Part shown: positions 1-10,679 of the stretch, piece by piece
Position numbering within the stretch: position 1 is the stretch's first letter
How the letters are laid out: each line of letters opens with the position of its first letter
Source: Sporosarcina highlanderae
GTDB lineage: Bacteria; Bacillota; Bacilli; Bacillales_A; Planococcaceae
Length of the DNA: 64,000 bases
NCBI RefSeq assembly: GCF_030433715.1
Contig: NZ_JAROCC010000002.1
Coordinates: 186,001-250,000 of the forward strand
Reading direction: 5' to 3'
The notes under the pieces: generated by a model
Seen by the model: only the letters and a program-made list of their open reading frames with translations
Told to the model about the DNA's origin: nothing
Databases searched by the model: none
Made by a program: the position numbers and the translations under genes

Positions 1-13
1 TACGCTCAGTCAT
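1..13 (-). CDS. rpsQ: 30S ribosomal protein S17, 5' end only
   Basis: Only the first four codons (MTER) lie in the window; the gene runs off the left edge. An AGGAGG-type ribosome binding site lies just upstream on the minus strand, 18 bases after the rpmC stop codon. S17 normally follows L29 in the S10 operon and Bacillus S17 also begins MTER, so the call rests on position plus these residues. Confidence 0.8.
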
Positions 14-30
14 GGCTGCAACCTCCTTCA

Positions 31-655
<625 letters not shown>

Positions 656-657
656 AA

Positions 658-1314
658 TTAGTTGCCTCCTTCCTCAGAGTTCTTCTTCACTGGAAGGACT
701 TCTCCCCGGTAAATCCATACTTTAACGCCGAGCTTACCATATGTTGTGTCAGCTTCTGCGTGTGCATAGTCGATGTCTGCACGTAATGTATGAAGAGGTA
801 CAGTACCTTCACTATAGTGTTCCGCACGAGCGATGTCTGCACCGCCAAGACGTCCGGATACTTGTGTTTTGATTCCTTTTGCACCAGAACGGATAGTGCG
901 TTGGATTGCTTGTTTTTGTGCACGACGGAAAGATACACGGCTTTCAAGTTGACGTGCGATTGATTCTGCAACCAATTTCGCGTCAAGGTCAGCACGCTTG
1001 ATTTCCACAATGTTGATGTGTACACGCTTGCCAGTAATATCGTTAAGAGACTTACGAAGTGCTTCGACTTCGGAACCGCCTTTACCGATAACCATACCAG
1101 GCTTCGCAGTGTGAATTGTAATATTTACACGCTTTGCAGCACGCTCGATTTCCACTTTGGAAACTGCTGCGTCCACTAGGCGTTTTTCGACAAATTCACG
1201 GATTTTCAAGTCTTCGTGTAAAAGATTCGCATAGTCTTTTTCTGCATACCATTTCGAATCCCAGTCACGGATGATTCCAACCCGCAAACCATTAGGATGT
1301 ACTTTTTGACCCAC
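658..1314 (-). CDS. rpsC: 30S ribosomal protein S3
   Basis: 218 residues, matching Bacillus S3. The type II KH domain is visible with its GKGG loop near residues 77-80, followed by the C-terminal S3 domain from about residue 120. S3 lies at the mRNA entry channel and contributes to mRNA unwinding. The gene sits three bases after rplV and two bases before rplP, so it is tightly packed in the operon. Confidence 0.98.
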   Translation of the reverse strand: MGQKVHPNGLRVGIIRDWDSKWYAEKDYANLLHEDLKIREFVEKRLVDAAVSKVEIERAAKRVNITIHTAKPGMVIGKGGSEVEALRKSLNDITGKRVHINIVEIKRADLDAKLVAESIARQLESRVSFRRAQKQAIQRTIRSGAKGIKTQVSGRLGGADIARAEHYSEGTVPLHTLRADIDYAHAEADTTYGKLGVKVWIYRGEVLPVKKNSEEGGN

Positions 1315-1317
1315 GAA

Positions 1318-1662
1318 TTACCCCTCCTTCTTTTCGGATACCACTACAGTGATGTGGCTCGTACGTTTGTTAATCGCACTTGCACGACCTTGTGCACGTG
1401 GACGGAAACGTTTCATTGTTGGACCTTCGTCAACGAATACTTCGCTAACTACAAGATTCTCAATATCCATTTCATAGTTGTGCTCAGCGTTTGCGATAGC
1501 TGACTTCAAAACTTTTTCTACAACCGGAGATGCCGCTTTCGGCGTCAGGCGTAGAATCGCGACAGCTTCACCGATTTTCTTGCCCCGGATAAGATCAACG
1601 ACCAAACGGACTTTGCGAGGAGCAATACGGACTGTGCGGGCAGTAGCTTTTGCTTGTTGCAT
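1318..1662 (-). CDS. rplV: 50S ribosomal protein L22
   Basis: 114 residues beginning [19 protein letters not shown], the conserved L22 start. L22 contacts all 23S rRNA domains, and its extended beta hairpin (about residues 80-100, including the segment [12 protein letters not shown]) lines the exit tunnel near the macrolide site. The hairpin looks normal, with no insertion. A strong AGGAGG site precedes the ATG, and rpsS ends 19 bases upstream. Confidence 0.98.
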   Translation of the reverse strand: MQQAKATARTVRIAPRKVRLVVDLIRGKKIGEAVAILRLTPKAASPVVEKVLKSAIANAEHNYEMDIENLVVSEVFVDEGPTMKRFRPRAQGRASAINKRTSHITVVVSEKKEG

Positions 1663-1681
1663 CAGAATAACCTCCTCTCAA

Positions 1682-1960
1682 TTAACGTCTTGTTTTCTTA
1701 TCGTCTGCGCCATGACCTTTGTATGTGCGCGTAGGTACGAACTCACCAAGTTTGTGACCAACCATATCTTCAGTCACGTAAACCGGTACGTGTTTGCGTC
1801 CGTCGTATACAGCAATCGTCAAACCGATGAATGACGGGAAGATTGTAGAACGGCGAGACCAAGTTTTAATGACCTGCTTTTTTTGTGCATCTTTTTGAGC
1901 GTCGACCTTTTTCAAAAGATGATCATCTGCGAAAGGTCCTTTTTTCAAGCTGCGGCCCAT
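1682..1960 (-). CDS. rpsS: 30S ribosomal protein S19
   Basis: 92 residues beginning [10 protein letters not shown]. The ATG at 1960 follows GGAAGGAGG at good spacing; in-frame codons further upstream add non-family residues and are rejected. S19 binds the head of the small subunit with S13 and touches the A-site tRNA bridge. The conserved tract [19 protein letters not shown] is present near residues 58-76. Confidence 0.98.
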   Translation of the reverse strand: MGRSLKKGPFADDHLLKKVDAQKDAQKKQVIKTWSRRSTIFPSFIGLTIAVYDGRKHVPVYVTEDMVGHKLGEFVPTRTYKGHGADDKKTRR

Positions 1961-2023
1961 GTCGGATCCTCCTTCCGTGATGACTCTGCTACGGTCCATT
2001 CATAGAACCGCAGTGTCATCACA

Positions 2024-2854
2024 TTATTTTTTACGGCGACGAACGATAAGTTTGTCGGATTTGTTGTTTTTCTTACGAGTTTTGAAACCAAGAGTTGGTT
2101 TACCCCAAGGTGTAACTGGGCTCGGACGGCCGATTGGTGTACGTCCTTCACCACCACCGTGTGGGTGATCGTTAGGGTTCATTACAGATCCACGTACTGT
2201 CGGACGTTTGCCCAACCAGCGTGAACGACCTGCTTTACCGATGTTGATCAATTCGTGTTGTTCGTTACCAACTTGACCGATAGTAGCGCGGCAAGTTGAA
2301 AGGATCATACGAACCTCACCGGATTGTAGACGAATGATGACATATTTGCCTTCACGTCCAAGTAGTTGAGCAGAAGTACCTGCAGAACGAACTAATTGTC
2401 CGCCTTTGCCTGGTTTCAACTCGATGTTATGGATAGTTGAACCCATTGGGATATTTTCAAGTGGAAGTGAGTTTCCTACTCTGATATCCGCTTCTGGACC
2501 TGACATTACAGTCATTCCAACTTCCAAACCTTTTGGTGCAAGGATATAACGTTTTTCCCCATCAGCATAGTTGATAAGGGCAATGTTAGCAGAACGGTTC
2601 GGATCGTATTCGATCGTAGCAACGCGTCCTGGAATGCCATCTTTCCGACGTTGGAAGTCGATGACACGGTATTGGCGCTTGTGGCCTCCACCTTGGTGAC
2701 GAACAGTAGTCCTACCTTGGTTGTTACGTCCGCCTTTACGCTTAAGTGGTTCAAGCAATGATTTTTCCGGCTTATCTGTTGTAATAGCAGAGAAGTCTGA
2801 AGAAGTCATGTTACGACGTCCGTTGGAGGTAGGTTTATATTTCTTAATCGCCAT
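2024..2854 (-). CDS. rplB: 50S ribosomal protein L2
   Basis: 276 residues with the OB-fold and SH3-like domains of L2 and the C-terminal [20 protein letters not shown] tract. That tract holds the histidine region linked to peptidyl transferase and subunit association. L2 is a primary 23S rRNA binding protein. The gene lies 32 bases after rplW with its own GGAGG site and shows no anomaly. Confidence 0.98.
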   Translation of the reverse strand: MAIKKYKPTSNGRRNMTSSDFSAITTDKPEKSLLEPLKRKGGRNNQGRTTVRHQGGGHKRQYRVIDFQRRKDGIPGRVATIEYDPNRSANIALINYADGEKRYILAPKGLEVGMTVMSGPEADIRVGNSLPLENIPMGSTIHNIELKPGKGGQLVRSAGTSAQLLGREGKYVIIRLQSGEVRMILSTCRATIGQVGNEQHELINIGKAGRSRWLGKRPTVRGSVMNPNDHPHGGGEGRTPIGRPSPVTPWGKPTLGFKTRKKNNKSDKLIVRRRKK

Positions 2855-2886
2855 TTGTGTTCCCTCCTTCGTTATTTATGAATAAA

Positions 2887-3171
2887 TTAGATCTCGAATA
2901 GTTCGATGTCTTTTGAGTCTGCAGTCAACGTTACGATCGCTTTGCGACGCTTGTTTGTGTAACCTGCATGTTTGCCCATACGTTTGAACTTACCTTTGTA
3001 GTTCTGAACGTTGACTTTTTCCACTTTTACTCCGAAGATTTCTTCGACAGCTTGCTTCACATGAGTTTTGTTCGCGCGAGTGTCAACTTCGAAAGTGTAC
3101 TTTTTGAATTCCATTTGTTCTGAAGAACGCTCGGTAATGACCGGACGTTTTAGTACATCACGTGCTTCCAT
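2887..3171 (-). CDS. rplW: 50S ribosomal protein L23
   Basis: 94 residues beginning [16 protein letters not shown], a typical L23. It binds at the tunnel exit and is the docking point for trigger factor and SRP. The start codon overlaps the rplD stop codon by one base (TAATG), a classic coupling arrangement. An [20 protein letters not shown]-like loop near residues 62-80 matches the family. Confidence 0.97.
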   Translation of the reverse strand: MEARDVLKRPVITERSSEQMEFKKYTFEVDTRANKTHVKQAVEEIFGVKVEKVNVQNYKGKFKRMGKHAGYTNKRRKAIVTLTADSKDIELFEI

Positions 3172-3794
3172 TAACCAAGCACCTCCTCAATTTTTTGAAC
3201 TGCATCTTTAGTAACGACAAGTTTGTCATGGCCGATAAGGTCAAGAACGTTAATGCCGTTTGCTGTAACAACGCTAATTCCAGGGATGTTACGAGCAGAC
3301 AATGCTACTGCTTCATCAAGGTCAGCTGTTACAAACAATGCTTTTTTATCGATTGAAAGGTCTTTAAGAACTTTCGTGAACTCTTTTGTCTTCGGTGCAT
3401 CGAATGTTAGGCCATCCAATACGATGATTTCTTCATCACGCACTTTCGTAGAAAGAGCAGATAGAAGTGCCAAACGACGAACTTTCTTTGGAAGCTTGTA
3501 GCTGTAGCTTCTTTGAGTCGGTCCGAATACGATACCGCCTCCACGCCATTGTGGTGAACGGATTGAACCTTGACGTGCACGACCTGTTCCTTTTTGGCGC
3601 CATGGTTTACGGCCACCGCCGGCAACTTCCGCGCGAGTTTTAACTTTATGGTTACCTTGGCGCAACGATGCACGTTGTTGAACCAAAGCTTCGAAAAGGA
3701 CTGCTTCATTTGGTTCGATTCCGAAGATTGCTTCGTTCAATTCGATTTCTCCAACTGAAGATCCTGTTTGACTTAGTACGGATACTTTTGGCAT
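3171..3794 (-). CDS. rplD: 50S ribosomal protein L4
   Basis: 207 residues. The basic loop with [19 protein letters not shown], near residues 60-80, is the part that reaches into the exit tunnel beside L22; it carries the wild-type family pattern. In gammaproteobacteria L4 also represses its own operon, but that mechanism is not established in Bacilli. It overlaps rplW by one base and lies 25 bases after rplC. Confidence 0.98.
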   Translation of the reverse strand: MPKVSVLSQTGSSVGEIELNEAIFGIEPNEAVLFEALVQQRASLRQGNHKVKTRAEVAGGGRKPWRQKGTGRARQGSIRSPQWRGGGIVFGPTQRSYSYKLPKKVRRLALLSALSTKVRDEEIIVLDGLTFDAPKTKEFTKVLKDLSIDKKALFVTADLDEAVALSARNIPGISVVTANGINVLDLIGHDKLVVTKDAVQKIEEVLG

Positions 3795-3819
3795 TTGTGT
3801 TTCCTCCTTCCTTTAAGAA

Positions 3820-4446
3820 TTACTTTCCTTTGATTGCACTTTTCACTGTGACAAGTGATTTGCGCGCTCCAGGAATGTTACCTTTTACTAACAACAAGTT
3901 ACGCTCAGCGTCAACTCGTACGATTTCAAGGTTTTGGATCGTTACAGTGTCTCCACCAGTACGTCCTGGCAATTTCTTACCTTTGAATACACGTTGTCCG
4001 TCAACCGCACCTAATGAACCTGGCGCACGGTGGAAACGGGAACCGTGACTCATTGGTCCGCGTGAGTAACCGTGGCGTTTAATAACACCTTGGAACCCTT
4101 TACCTTTTGATACTCCTGTAATGTCGACGATATCGCCTTCTGCGAATGTATCGACTTTGACTTCCTGACCAACCTCGTACCCAGCAACGTCTCCGCGGAA
4201 TTCGCGAATGAAGCGCTTAGGTGCCGTTTCAGCTTTAGCAACGTGTCCCTTTTCAGGTTTGTTTGCAAGCTTTTCACGTTTGTCGTCGAATCCAAGCTGG
4301 ATTGCTTCGTAGCCGTCTGTTTCAGCAGTCTTCTTTTGAAGAACTACGTTCGGAGCAGCTTCAATCACAGTTACTGGAATGAGATCGCCGTTTTCAGCAA
4401 AAATTTGCGTCATGCCGACTTTTCTCCCTAAGATTCCTTTGGTCAT
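3820..4446 (-). CDS. rplC: 50S ribosomal protein L3
   Basis: 208 residues beginning [16 protein letters not shown], the canonical L3 N-terminus. L3 is an early assembly protein whose central extension ([23 protein letters not shown], about residues 115-137) reaches the peptidyl transferase centre. The gene follows rpsJ by 38 bases with an AGGAGG site. Nothing unusual is seen. Confidence 0.98.
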   Translation of the reverse strand: MTKGILGRKVGMTQIFAENGDLIPVTVIEAAPNVVLQKKTAETDGYEAIQLGFDDKREKLANKPEKGHVAKAETAPKRFIREFRGDVAGYEVGQEVKVDTFAEGDIVDITGVSKGKGFQGVIKRHGYSRGPMSHGSRFHRAPGSLGAVDGQRVFKGKKLPGRTGGDTVTIQNLEIVRVDAERNLLLVKGNIPGARKSLVTVKSAIKGK

Positions 4447-4484
4447 TTGTCACACCTCCTGAATTAATAGTTTTATTTTATAGA

Positions 4485-4916
<432 letters not shown>

Positions 4917-4921
4917 TCAAC

Positions 4922-4950
4922 ATTATACACAATGAAAAAGAATCCCGCAA
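4922..4950 (-). promoter_or_regulatory. SigA-type promoter for the S10 operon (proximal)
   Basis: On the minus strand TTGCGG (4950-4945) and TATAAT (4927-4922) are separated by 17 bases. The site lies about 130 bases before the rpsJ start and downstream of a second promoter, giving a tandem arrangement typical of highly expressed ribosomal operons. Confidence 0.6.
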
Positions 4951-4984
4951 CCCTTTTGGCGAAATTCTTTTTGTCGGCTTTATT

Positions 4985-5013
4985 ATTATAATGTGATGTT
5001 ACCTATATTTCAA
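4985..5013 (-). promoter_or_regulatory. SigA-type promoter for the S10 operon (distal)
   Basis: TTGAAA (5013-5008), a 17-base spacer and a perfect TATAAT (4990-4985) on the minus strand. It is AT-rich upstream, as expected for an UP-like element. It would give a leader of roughly 185 bases before rpsJ. Confidence 0.7.
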
Positions 5014-5159
5014 CTATTAACGAGAAAAAAGTTGAGGGAAAGTGAATAAATAAATATAGCGACGATTTAGAAGACTTGAATGATAAGTTATGTTCAATAG
5101 TGGGGATATAGAAATCCTCTGATTGAAGTCTTTATGTTTTTATAGGTAGTCTCGGAGAG

Positions 5160-5400
5160 TTTGTGGGTATTCATCATGCTTCCATGGGAACACATGGGGA
5201 CTTTAGGAGAAGTCTTTGTGCTTTTATGAGAAGTCGCAGCAAGTCTACGGGAACTCTTTGTGGCTCTACGGGAAGTTAGATTAGTTTTACGGGAAGTCTC
5301 TACGGTTTTATGGGAACTCAGGATGATTCTACGGGAACTCTCAGGGTTTCTATGGGAACTCAGTCGACAATGTCATCTCAAATTGGATGAGTGTCATCAC
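5160..5400. repeat. degenerate short repeats in the rpsJ-tuf gap
   Basis: This stretch repeats a motif close to CTAYGGGAASTC. Examples lie near 5237, 5267, 5288, 5310, 5330 and 5351, so the spacing is irregular at about 20-30 bases. Between the copies are T-rich linkers. Open frames through it (for example one starting near 5260) have low-complexity translations and no ribosome binding site, so I do not call a gene. Confidence 0.65.
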
Positions 5401-5640
5401 AAACTGGCAAAGTGTGCTCGCATCCGCAGGAAGTCTACCCGCAATTCATCAAAGTGTCATCTCACCGCACAGGTGTCCCCGCAAACTGGCAAAGTGTCCC
5501 CCCAATAATAGAAAGTGTGCCCGCATCTGCAGGAAATCTACCCGCAATTCATCAAAGTGTCCTCACACCGCGTGGGTGTACCCGCAAACTGGCAAAGCGT
5601 ACCCTCAATGATAGAAAGTGTGCCCGCATTAGTCGATAGT
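5400..5640. repeat. 103-bp direct tandem repeat, about 2.3 copies
   Basis: The phrase GTGTGCYCGCAT recurs at 5412, 5515 and 5618, exactly 103 bases apart, and the sequence between copies is largely conserved, including AAACTGGCAAAG and CCCGCAATTCATCAAAGTGT. The unit is internally built from shorter GTGTCCCCGCA-like words. It occupies the gap between the tuf terminator and the S10 promoters, where B. subtilis carries ybaC. Confidence 0.85.
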
Positions 5641-5696
5641 CTACAAGCAATCAAAGGAAATCCCCTCACAATCACAAAATATATCCCCCAAACCAT

Positions 5697-5727
5697 AAAA
5701 AAAATCCCGCACGAGTGCGGGATTTTA
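5697..5727 (-). terminator. rho-independent terminator after tuf
   Basis: The minus-strand hairpin AATCCCGCAC/GTGCGGGATT, with a short loop, is followed by a run of eight T. It starts a few bases after the tuf stop codon and ends the str-tuf transcription unit. Confidence 0.93.
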
Positions 5728-5734
5728 AAGGTTA

Positions 5735-6922
<1,188 letters not shown>

Positions 6923-7002
6923 TGTGGAATTCCTCCTTAAAATATGAATGTTTTATTATTTATAGGTATGGAAGCTGAGGTAATATTCCCCCAACTAACC
7001 AT

Positions 7003-7031
7003 ATCTTACAAGTAATCACTGAAGTAAACAA
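7003..7031 (-). promoter_or_regulatory. tuf promoter
   Basis: TTGTTT (7031-7026), a 17-base spacer and TAAGAT (7008-7003) on the minus strand, in the 121-base gap between the fusA stop and the tuf start. A separate tuf promoter fits the need for EF-Tu in excess over EF-G. Confidence 0.6.
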
Positions 7032-7043
7032 GGATGAATTTTA

Positions 7044-9122
7044 TTATTCACCTTTATTTTTCTTAATGACTTCTTCTGAAATTGATTTCGGAACGTCTTC
7101 GTAGTGATCGAATGTCATGGAGAATACTCCGCGACCTTGTGTATTCGAACGAAGTGAAGTTGCGTAACCGAACATTTCTGCAAGTGGAACCATCGCGCGG
7201 ACAACTTGTGCGTTACCGCGTGCATCCATACCTTCTACGCGACCACGACGTGATGTAATATCACCCATGATGTCACCCATGTATTCTTCAGGGATGATGA
7301 CTTCAACTTTCATCATTGGCTCAAGAAGTACCGGGTTACATTTCGCAGCGGCATTTTTAAGTGCCATAGAAGCAGCGATTTTGAACGCCATCTCGTTGGA
7401 GTCAACGTCATGGTAAGAACCGTCGAATAGACGAGCCTTCACGTCGATCAACGGATAGCCTGCAATAACACCGTTGTTCAGGGAGTCACGAACACCCGCT
7501 TCAACGGATCCGATATACTCACGAGGAACAACTCCACCAACGACAGCGTTGATGAATTCGAATCCTTTTCCTTCTTCGTTCGGAGAGAACTCGATCCAAA
7601 CGTGACCATATTGACCACGACCACCTGATTGGCGGACGAACTTCCCTTCAACTTCCGCAGAAGAACGGAATGTTTCACGGTAAGAAACTTGTGGTGCACC
7701 TACGTTTGCATCTACCTTGAACTCACGACGTAGACGGTCAACAATGATATCAAGGTGAAGTTCACCCATACCAGCGATGATGACTTCGCCTGTTTCTTGG
7801 TCAGTGTGCGCACGGAAAGTCGGGTCTTCCTCTTGCAATTTCGCAAGGGCGTTACCCATCTTATCTTGGTCACCTTTAGTTTTTGGTTCAATTGCAACAG
7901 AGATAACCGGTTCTGGGAATTCCATGGACTCAAGGATGATTGGTGCTTTGTCGTCACAAAGCGTATCACCTGTTCCTGTATCTTTCAAACCGACTGCAGC
8001 TGCAATTTCACCAGAATGAACTTCAGCAATTTCTTCACGGGAGTTCGCGTGCATTTGTAGGATACGTCCTACACGCTCACGCTTGCCTTTTGTAGAGTTC
8101 AAGACATATGAACCCGATTGAAGGACTCCAGAATAAACACGGAAGAATGTAAGCTTACCAACGTAAGGATCAGTCATAACTTTGAATGCAAGAGCAGAGA
8201 ACGGCTCTTCGTCGCTGGAATGACGTTCTTCTTCTTCTTCAGTGTCCGGATTTACACCCGTCATTGCTGCAATATCAAGTGGTGATGGCAAGTAGTCGAC
8301 GACAGCGTCAAGTACAAGCTGAACACCTTTGTTTTTAAATGCAGTACCACAAACAACTGGGTAGAATTCTACCGCAAGAGTTGCTTTACGGATAGCAGTT
8401 TTGATTTCTTGAACTGTAAGTTCTTCTCCGCCAAGGTATTTCTCCATAAGATCTTCATCGAAATCAACAACAGCTTCGATTAGTTTCTCACGGTACTCTT
8501 CAGCTTGTGCACGATATTCTTCAGGAATTTCCTCGACAGATGTATCTGTACCAAGGTCATTACCGTACATTGTAGCTTTCATCTCGACTAAGTCGATGAT
8601 TCCGCTAAATGCATCTTCAGCACCGATCGGCAATTGGATCGGATGTGCGTTCGCTTGAAGACGGTCATGTAGTGTGCCTACAGAATAAAGGAAATCTGCA
8701 CCTGTCTTGTCCATCTTGTTGATGAATACAAGACGTGGTACGCCATAAGTAGTAGCCTGACGCCAAACTGTTTCAGTTTGCGGCTCAACACCTGATTGAG
8801 CATCAAGAACTGTTACAGCACCGTCAAGCACACGTAGGGAACGTTCAACCTCAACTGTGAAGTCCACGTGTCCCGGTGTGTCGATGATGTTTACACGATG
8901 GCCTTTCCATGCAGCTGTTGTCGCAGCAGATGTGATCGTGATTCCACGCTCTTGCTCCTGCTCCATCCAGTCCATTTGGGAAGCACCTTCGTGAGTCTCT
9001 CCGATTTTATGGATTTTACCTGTGTAAAAAAGGATCCGCTCAGTCGTCGTTGTTTTACCAGCATCGATGTGAGCCATGATACCAATGTTACGAGTATTCT
9101 CTAAGGAGAACTCTCTAGCCAT
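7044..9122 (-). CDS. fusA: elongation factor G
   Basis: 692 residues, full length. The GTP-binding motifs are AHIDAGKT near 17-24, DTPGHVDF near 81-88 and NKMD near 135-138. Domains II to V follow, with the domain IV tract [12 protein letters not shown] near residue 500. EF-G catalyses translocation and, with RRF, ribosome recycling. It is third in the rpsL-rpsG-fusA-tuf array and is preceded by an unusual inverted repeat. Confidence 0.99.
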   Translation of the reverse strand: MAREFSLENTRNIGIMAHIDAGKTTTTERILFYTGKIHKIGETHEGASQMDWMEQEQERGITITSAATTAAWKGHRVNIIDTPGHVDFTVEVERSLRVLDGAVTVLDAQSGVEPQTETVWRQATTYGVPRLVFINKMDKTGADFLYSVGTLHDRLQANAHPIQLPIGAEDAFSGIIDLVEMKATMYGNDLGTDTSVEEIPEEYRAQAEEYREKLIEAVVDFDEDLMEKYLGGEELTVQEIKTAIRKATLAVEFYPVVCGTAFKNKGVQLVLDAVVDYLPSPLDIAAMTGVNPDTEEEEERHSSDEEPFSALAFKVMTDPYVGKLTFFRVYSGVLQSGSYVLNSTKGKRERVGRILQMHANSREEIAEVHSGEIAAAVGLKDTGTGDTLCDDKAPIILESMEFPEPVISVAIEPKTKGDQDKMGNALAKLQEEDPTFRAHTDQETGEVIIAGMGELHLDIIVDRLRREFKVDANVGAPQVSYRETFRSSAEVEGKFVRQSGGRGQYGHVWIEFSPNEEGKGFEFINAVVGGVVPREYIGSVEAGVRDSLNNGVIAGYPLIDVKARLFDGSYHDVDSNEMAFKIAASMALKNAAAKCNPVLLEPMMKVEVIIPEEYMGDIMGDITSRRGRVEGMDARGNAQVVRAMVPLAEMFGYATSLRSNTQGRGVFSMTFDHYEDVPKSISEEVIKKNKGE

Positions 9123-9169
9123 ATTGTATATCTCCTTCCGTTTCGGATTAAGGTGACAATCTATCGTGT

Positions 9170-9261
9170 ACCGGCAATAGCCGGTAGCTATTATCTTTAT
9201 TCAGCTGGAACTCGGACACCTGTTAGACAGATGTCAAGATTCTTTCGCTGAATAAAGATAA
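9170..9261 (-). other. structured rpsG-fusA intergenic RNA
   Basis: A perfect 15-base inverted repeat (TTATCTTTATTCAGC at 9191-9205 and its complement at 9247-9261) encloses 41 bases. Inside is a nested hairpin GACACCTGT/ACAGATGTC, and beside it a small hairpin ACCGGC-AATA-GCCGGT (about 9170-9185). There is no U-tract, so this is not a simple terminator. A role in S7 feedback or mRNA processing is inference. Confidence 0.7.
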
Positions 9262-9272
9262 ACCTTTCGATC

Positions 9273-9743
9273 TTACCAACGATAGTGAGCGAATGCTTTG
9301 TTGGCTTCAGCCATTTTATGCATTTCTTCACGACGTTTTACAGATGCACCTGTGTTGTTGGATGCGTCAAGGATTTCATTCGCAAGACGTTCCTCCATTG
9401 TTTTCTCACCACGTGTGCGTGAGTAGTTCACAAGGTAACGTAATCCGAGAGTTGTACGACGTTCAGGACGAACTTCAACCGGAACTTGATAGTTTGCACC
9501 ACCGACACGGCGAGCACGTACTTCAAGTACAGGCATTACGTTGTTCAATGCCGCTTCAAATACTTCTAATGGATCCTTACCAGAACGTTCTTTAACAAGT
9601 TCAAACGCACCATAGAGGATTTTTTGAGATGTACCTTTTTTACCGTCAACCATCATTTTGTTGATGAGACGTGTTACAAGCTTGGAATTGTAAATTGGAT
9701 CCGGTAATACGTCGCGTTTTGCAACAGGACCTTTACGAGGCAT
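9273..9743 (-). CDS. rpsG: 30S ribosomal protein S7
   Basis: 156 residues, the usual length, beginning [17 protein letters not shown]7 nucleates assembly of the 30S head and contacts E-site tRNA. The C-terminal extension ending [12 protein letters not shown] is complete. In E. coli S7 represses the str mRNA; here a hairpin directly downstream of the gene could serve a similar purpose. It follows rpsL by 35 bases. Confidence 0.98.
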   Translation of the reverse strand: MPRKGPVAKRDVLPDPIYNSKLVTRLINKMMVDGKKGTSQKILYGAFELVKERSGKDPLEVFEAALNNVMPVLEVRARRVGGANYQVPVEVRPERRTTLGLRYLVNYSRTRGEKTMEERLANEILDASNNTGASVKRREEMHKMAEANKAFAHYRW

Positions 9744-9778
9744 ATTGTTTTCCTCCTTTCGAAATGATCATTCCGTTA

Positions 9779-10201
9779 TTAGTTTTTCTTTGCTTTAGGT
9801 TTTTTCGCACCGTATTGTGAACGGCTTTGCATACGGCCAGTAACTCCAGCAGTATCAAGCGCACCACGAACGATATGGTAACGAACACCCGGTAAGTCTT
9901 TTACACGTCCTCCGCGGATAAGAACAACGCTGTGCTCTTGAAGGTTGTGACCTTCACCAGGGATATATGCGTTAACTTCCAAAGTATTTGTCAAACGAAC
10001 ACGCGCATATTTACGAAGAGCCGAGTTTGGTTTCTTCGGAGTCATTGTACCAACACGAGTACAAACACCTCTTTTTTGTGGCGAGTTAACGTTAGTCATT
10101 GACTTTTTGAAGCTGTTATAGCTTTTACCAAGTGCTGGTGCCTTAGAAGTGTCCGACTTCGATTTACGAGGTTTGCGGACTAATTGGTTAATTGTAGGCA
10201 T
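9779..10201 (-). CDS. rpsL: 30S ribosomal protein S12
   Basis: 140 residues beginning [15 protein letters not shown]. The decoding-site loop [11 protein letters not shown] near residues 53-63 has the wild-type family sequence. S12 monitors codon-anticodon geometry at the A site. It is second in the unit after rplGB, with a strong GGAGG site, and the 104-base gap before it holds only a short AT-rich hairpin. Confidence 0.98.
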   Translation of the reverse strand: MPTINQLVRKPRKSKSDTSKAPALGKSYNSFKKSMTNVNSPQKRGVCTRVGTMTPKKPNSALRKYARVRLTNTLEVNAYIPGEGHNLQEHSVVLIRGGRVKDLPGVRYHIVRGALDTAGVTGRMQSRSQYGAKKPKAKKN

Positions 10202-10305
10202 CGGATTTTCCTCCTTTCATTGTGCTTTTAGTAAGACCACACATCCAGGTGGTTCATTTTTGGGGTAAAAACAAAGTCTTTGTGTTTTATATAACACAAA
10301 AACCA

Positions 10306-10554
10306 TTATACAGTAATTGCGACAACAGCTGCACCGACTTGAATGCCGCATGCACGACCGAGCTTTTCCCTCGAATCGACATAGTTCACTTTGATGCCAC
10401 GTGTCGTCGTTTCTCCAATTACAGGAGCGACTAACCGTTCATCAGCATCTTCGGCAATGAAAACTTCTTTCACTACACCTGACCTTATCGCTTTCACTGT
10501 TTGCTTTGTACCGATGATTGTCTTCTTTGCCTGCTCTACTTTTTCGTAAGACAT
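10306..10554 (-). CDS. rplGB: L7Ae-family ribosomal protein (RplGB/YbxF type)
   Basis: 82 residues of the L7Ae/L30e fold, beginning [19 protein letters not shown], with [12 protein letters not shown] in the middle. Family members bind kink-turn RNA; B. subtilis YbxF is stationary-phase linked and ribosome associated. Start 10554 is chosen because it lies eight bases after GGAGG; an upstream in-frame codon adds ten non-family residues. It is the first gene of the str unit, after its own promoter. Confidence 0.92.
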   Translation of the reverse strand: MSYEKVEQAKKTIIGTKQTVKAIRSGVVKEVFIAEDADERLVAPVIGETTTRGIKVNYVDSREKLGRACGIQVGAAVVAITV

Positions 10555-10599
10555 TCGTACATCCTCCAAAGTACAGACATTCAACTATCAACCTTTTGT

Positions 10600-10628
10600 A
10601 TATTACCACTTACAAGAAGACATGTCAA
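10600..10628 (-). promoter_or_regulatory. promoter of the rplGB-str unit
   Basis: A perfect -35 TTGACA (10628-10623), a 17-base spacer and TAATAT (10605-10600) on the minus strand. It sits between the rpoC terminator and rplGB, so rplGB-rpsL-rpsG-fusA can be transcribed independently of rpoBC. Confidence 0.8.
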
Positions 10629-10632
10629 CAAA

Positions 10633-10666
10633 TAAAAAAATGGGGAGAGGATTTTTCTCTCCCCAT
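10633..10666 (-). terminator. terminator after rpoC
   Basis: Minus-strand stem ATGGGGAGAG/CTCTCCCCAT with a seven-base loop and a following run of seven T. It ends the rpoBC unit 14 bases after the rpoC stop. Confidence 0.93.
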
Positions 10667-10679
10667 TACAATCCAATAC

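Noticed and set aside
5400-5640. Possible CRISPR array
   Set aside because: The 103-base units are contiguous and similar throughout, with no short constant repeat separated by unique spacers and no cas genes.
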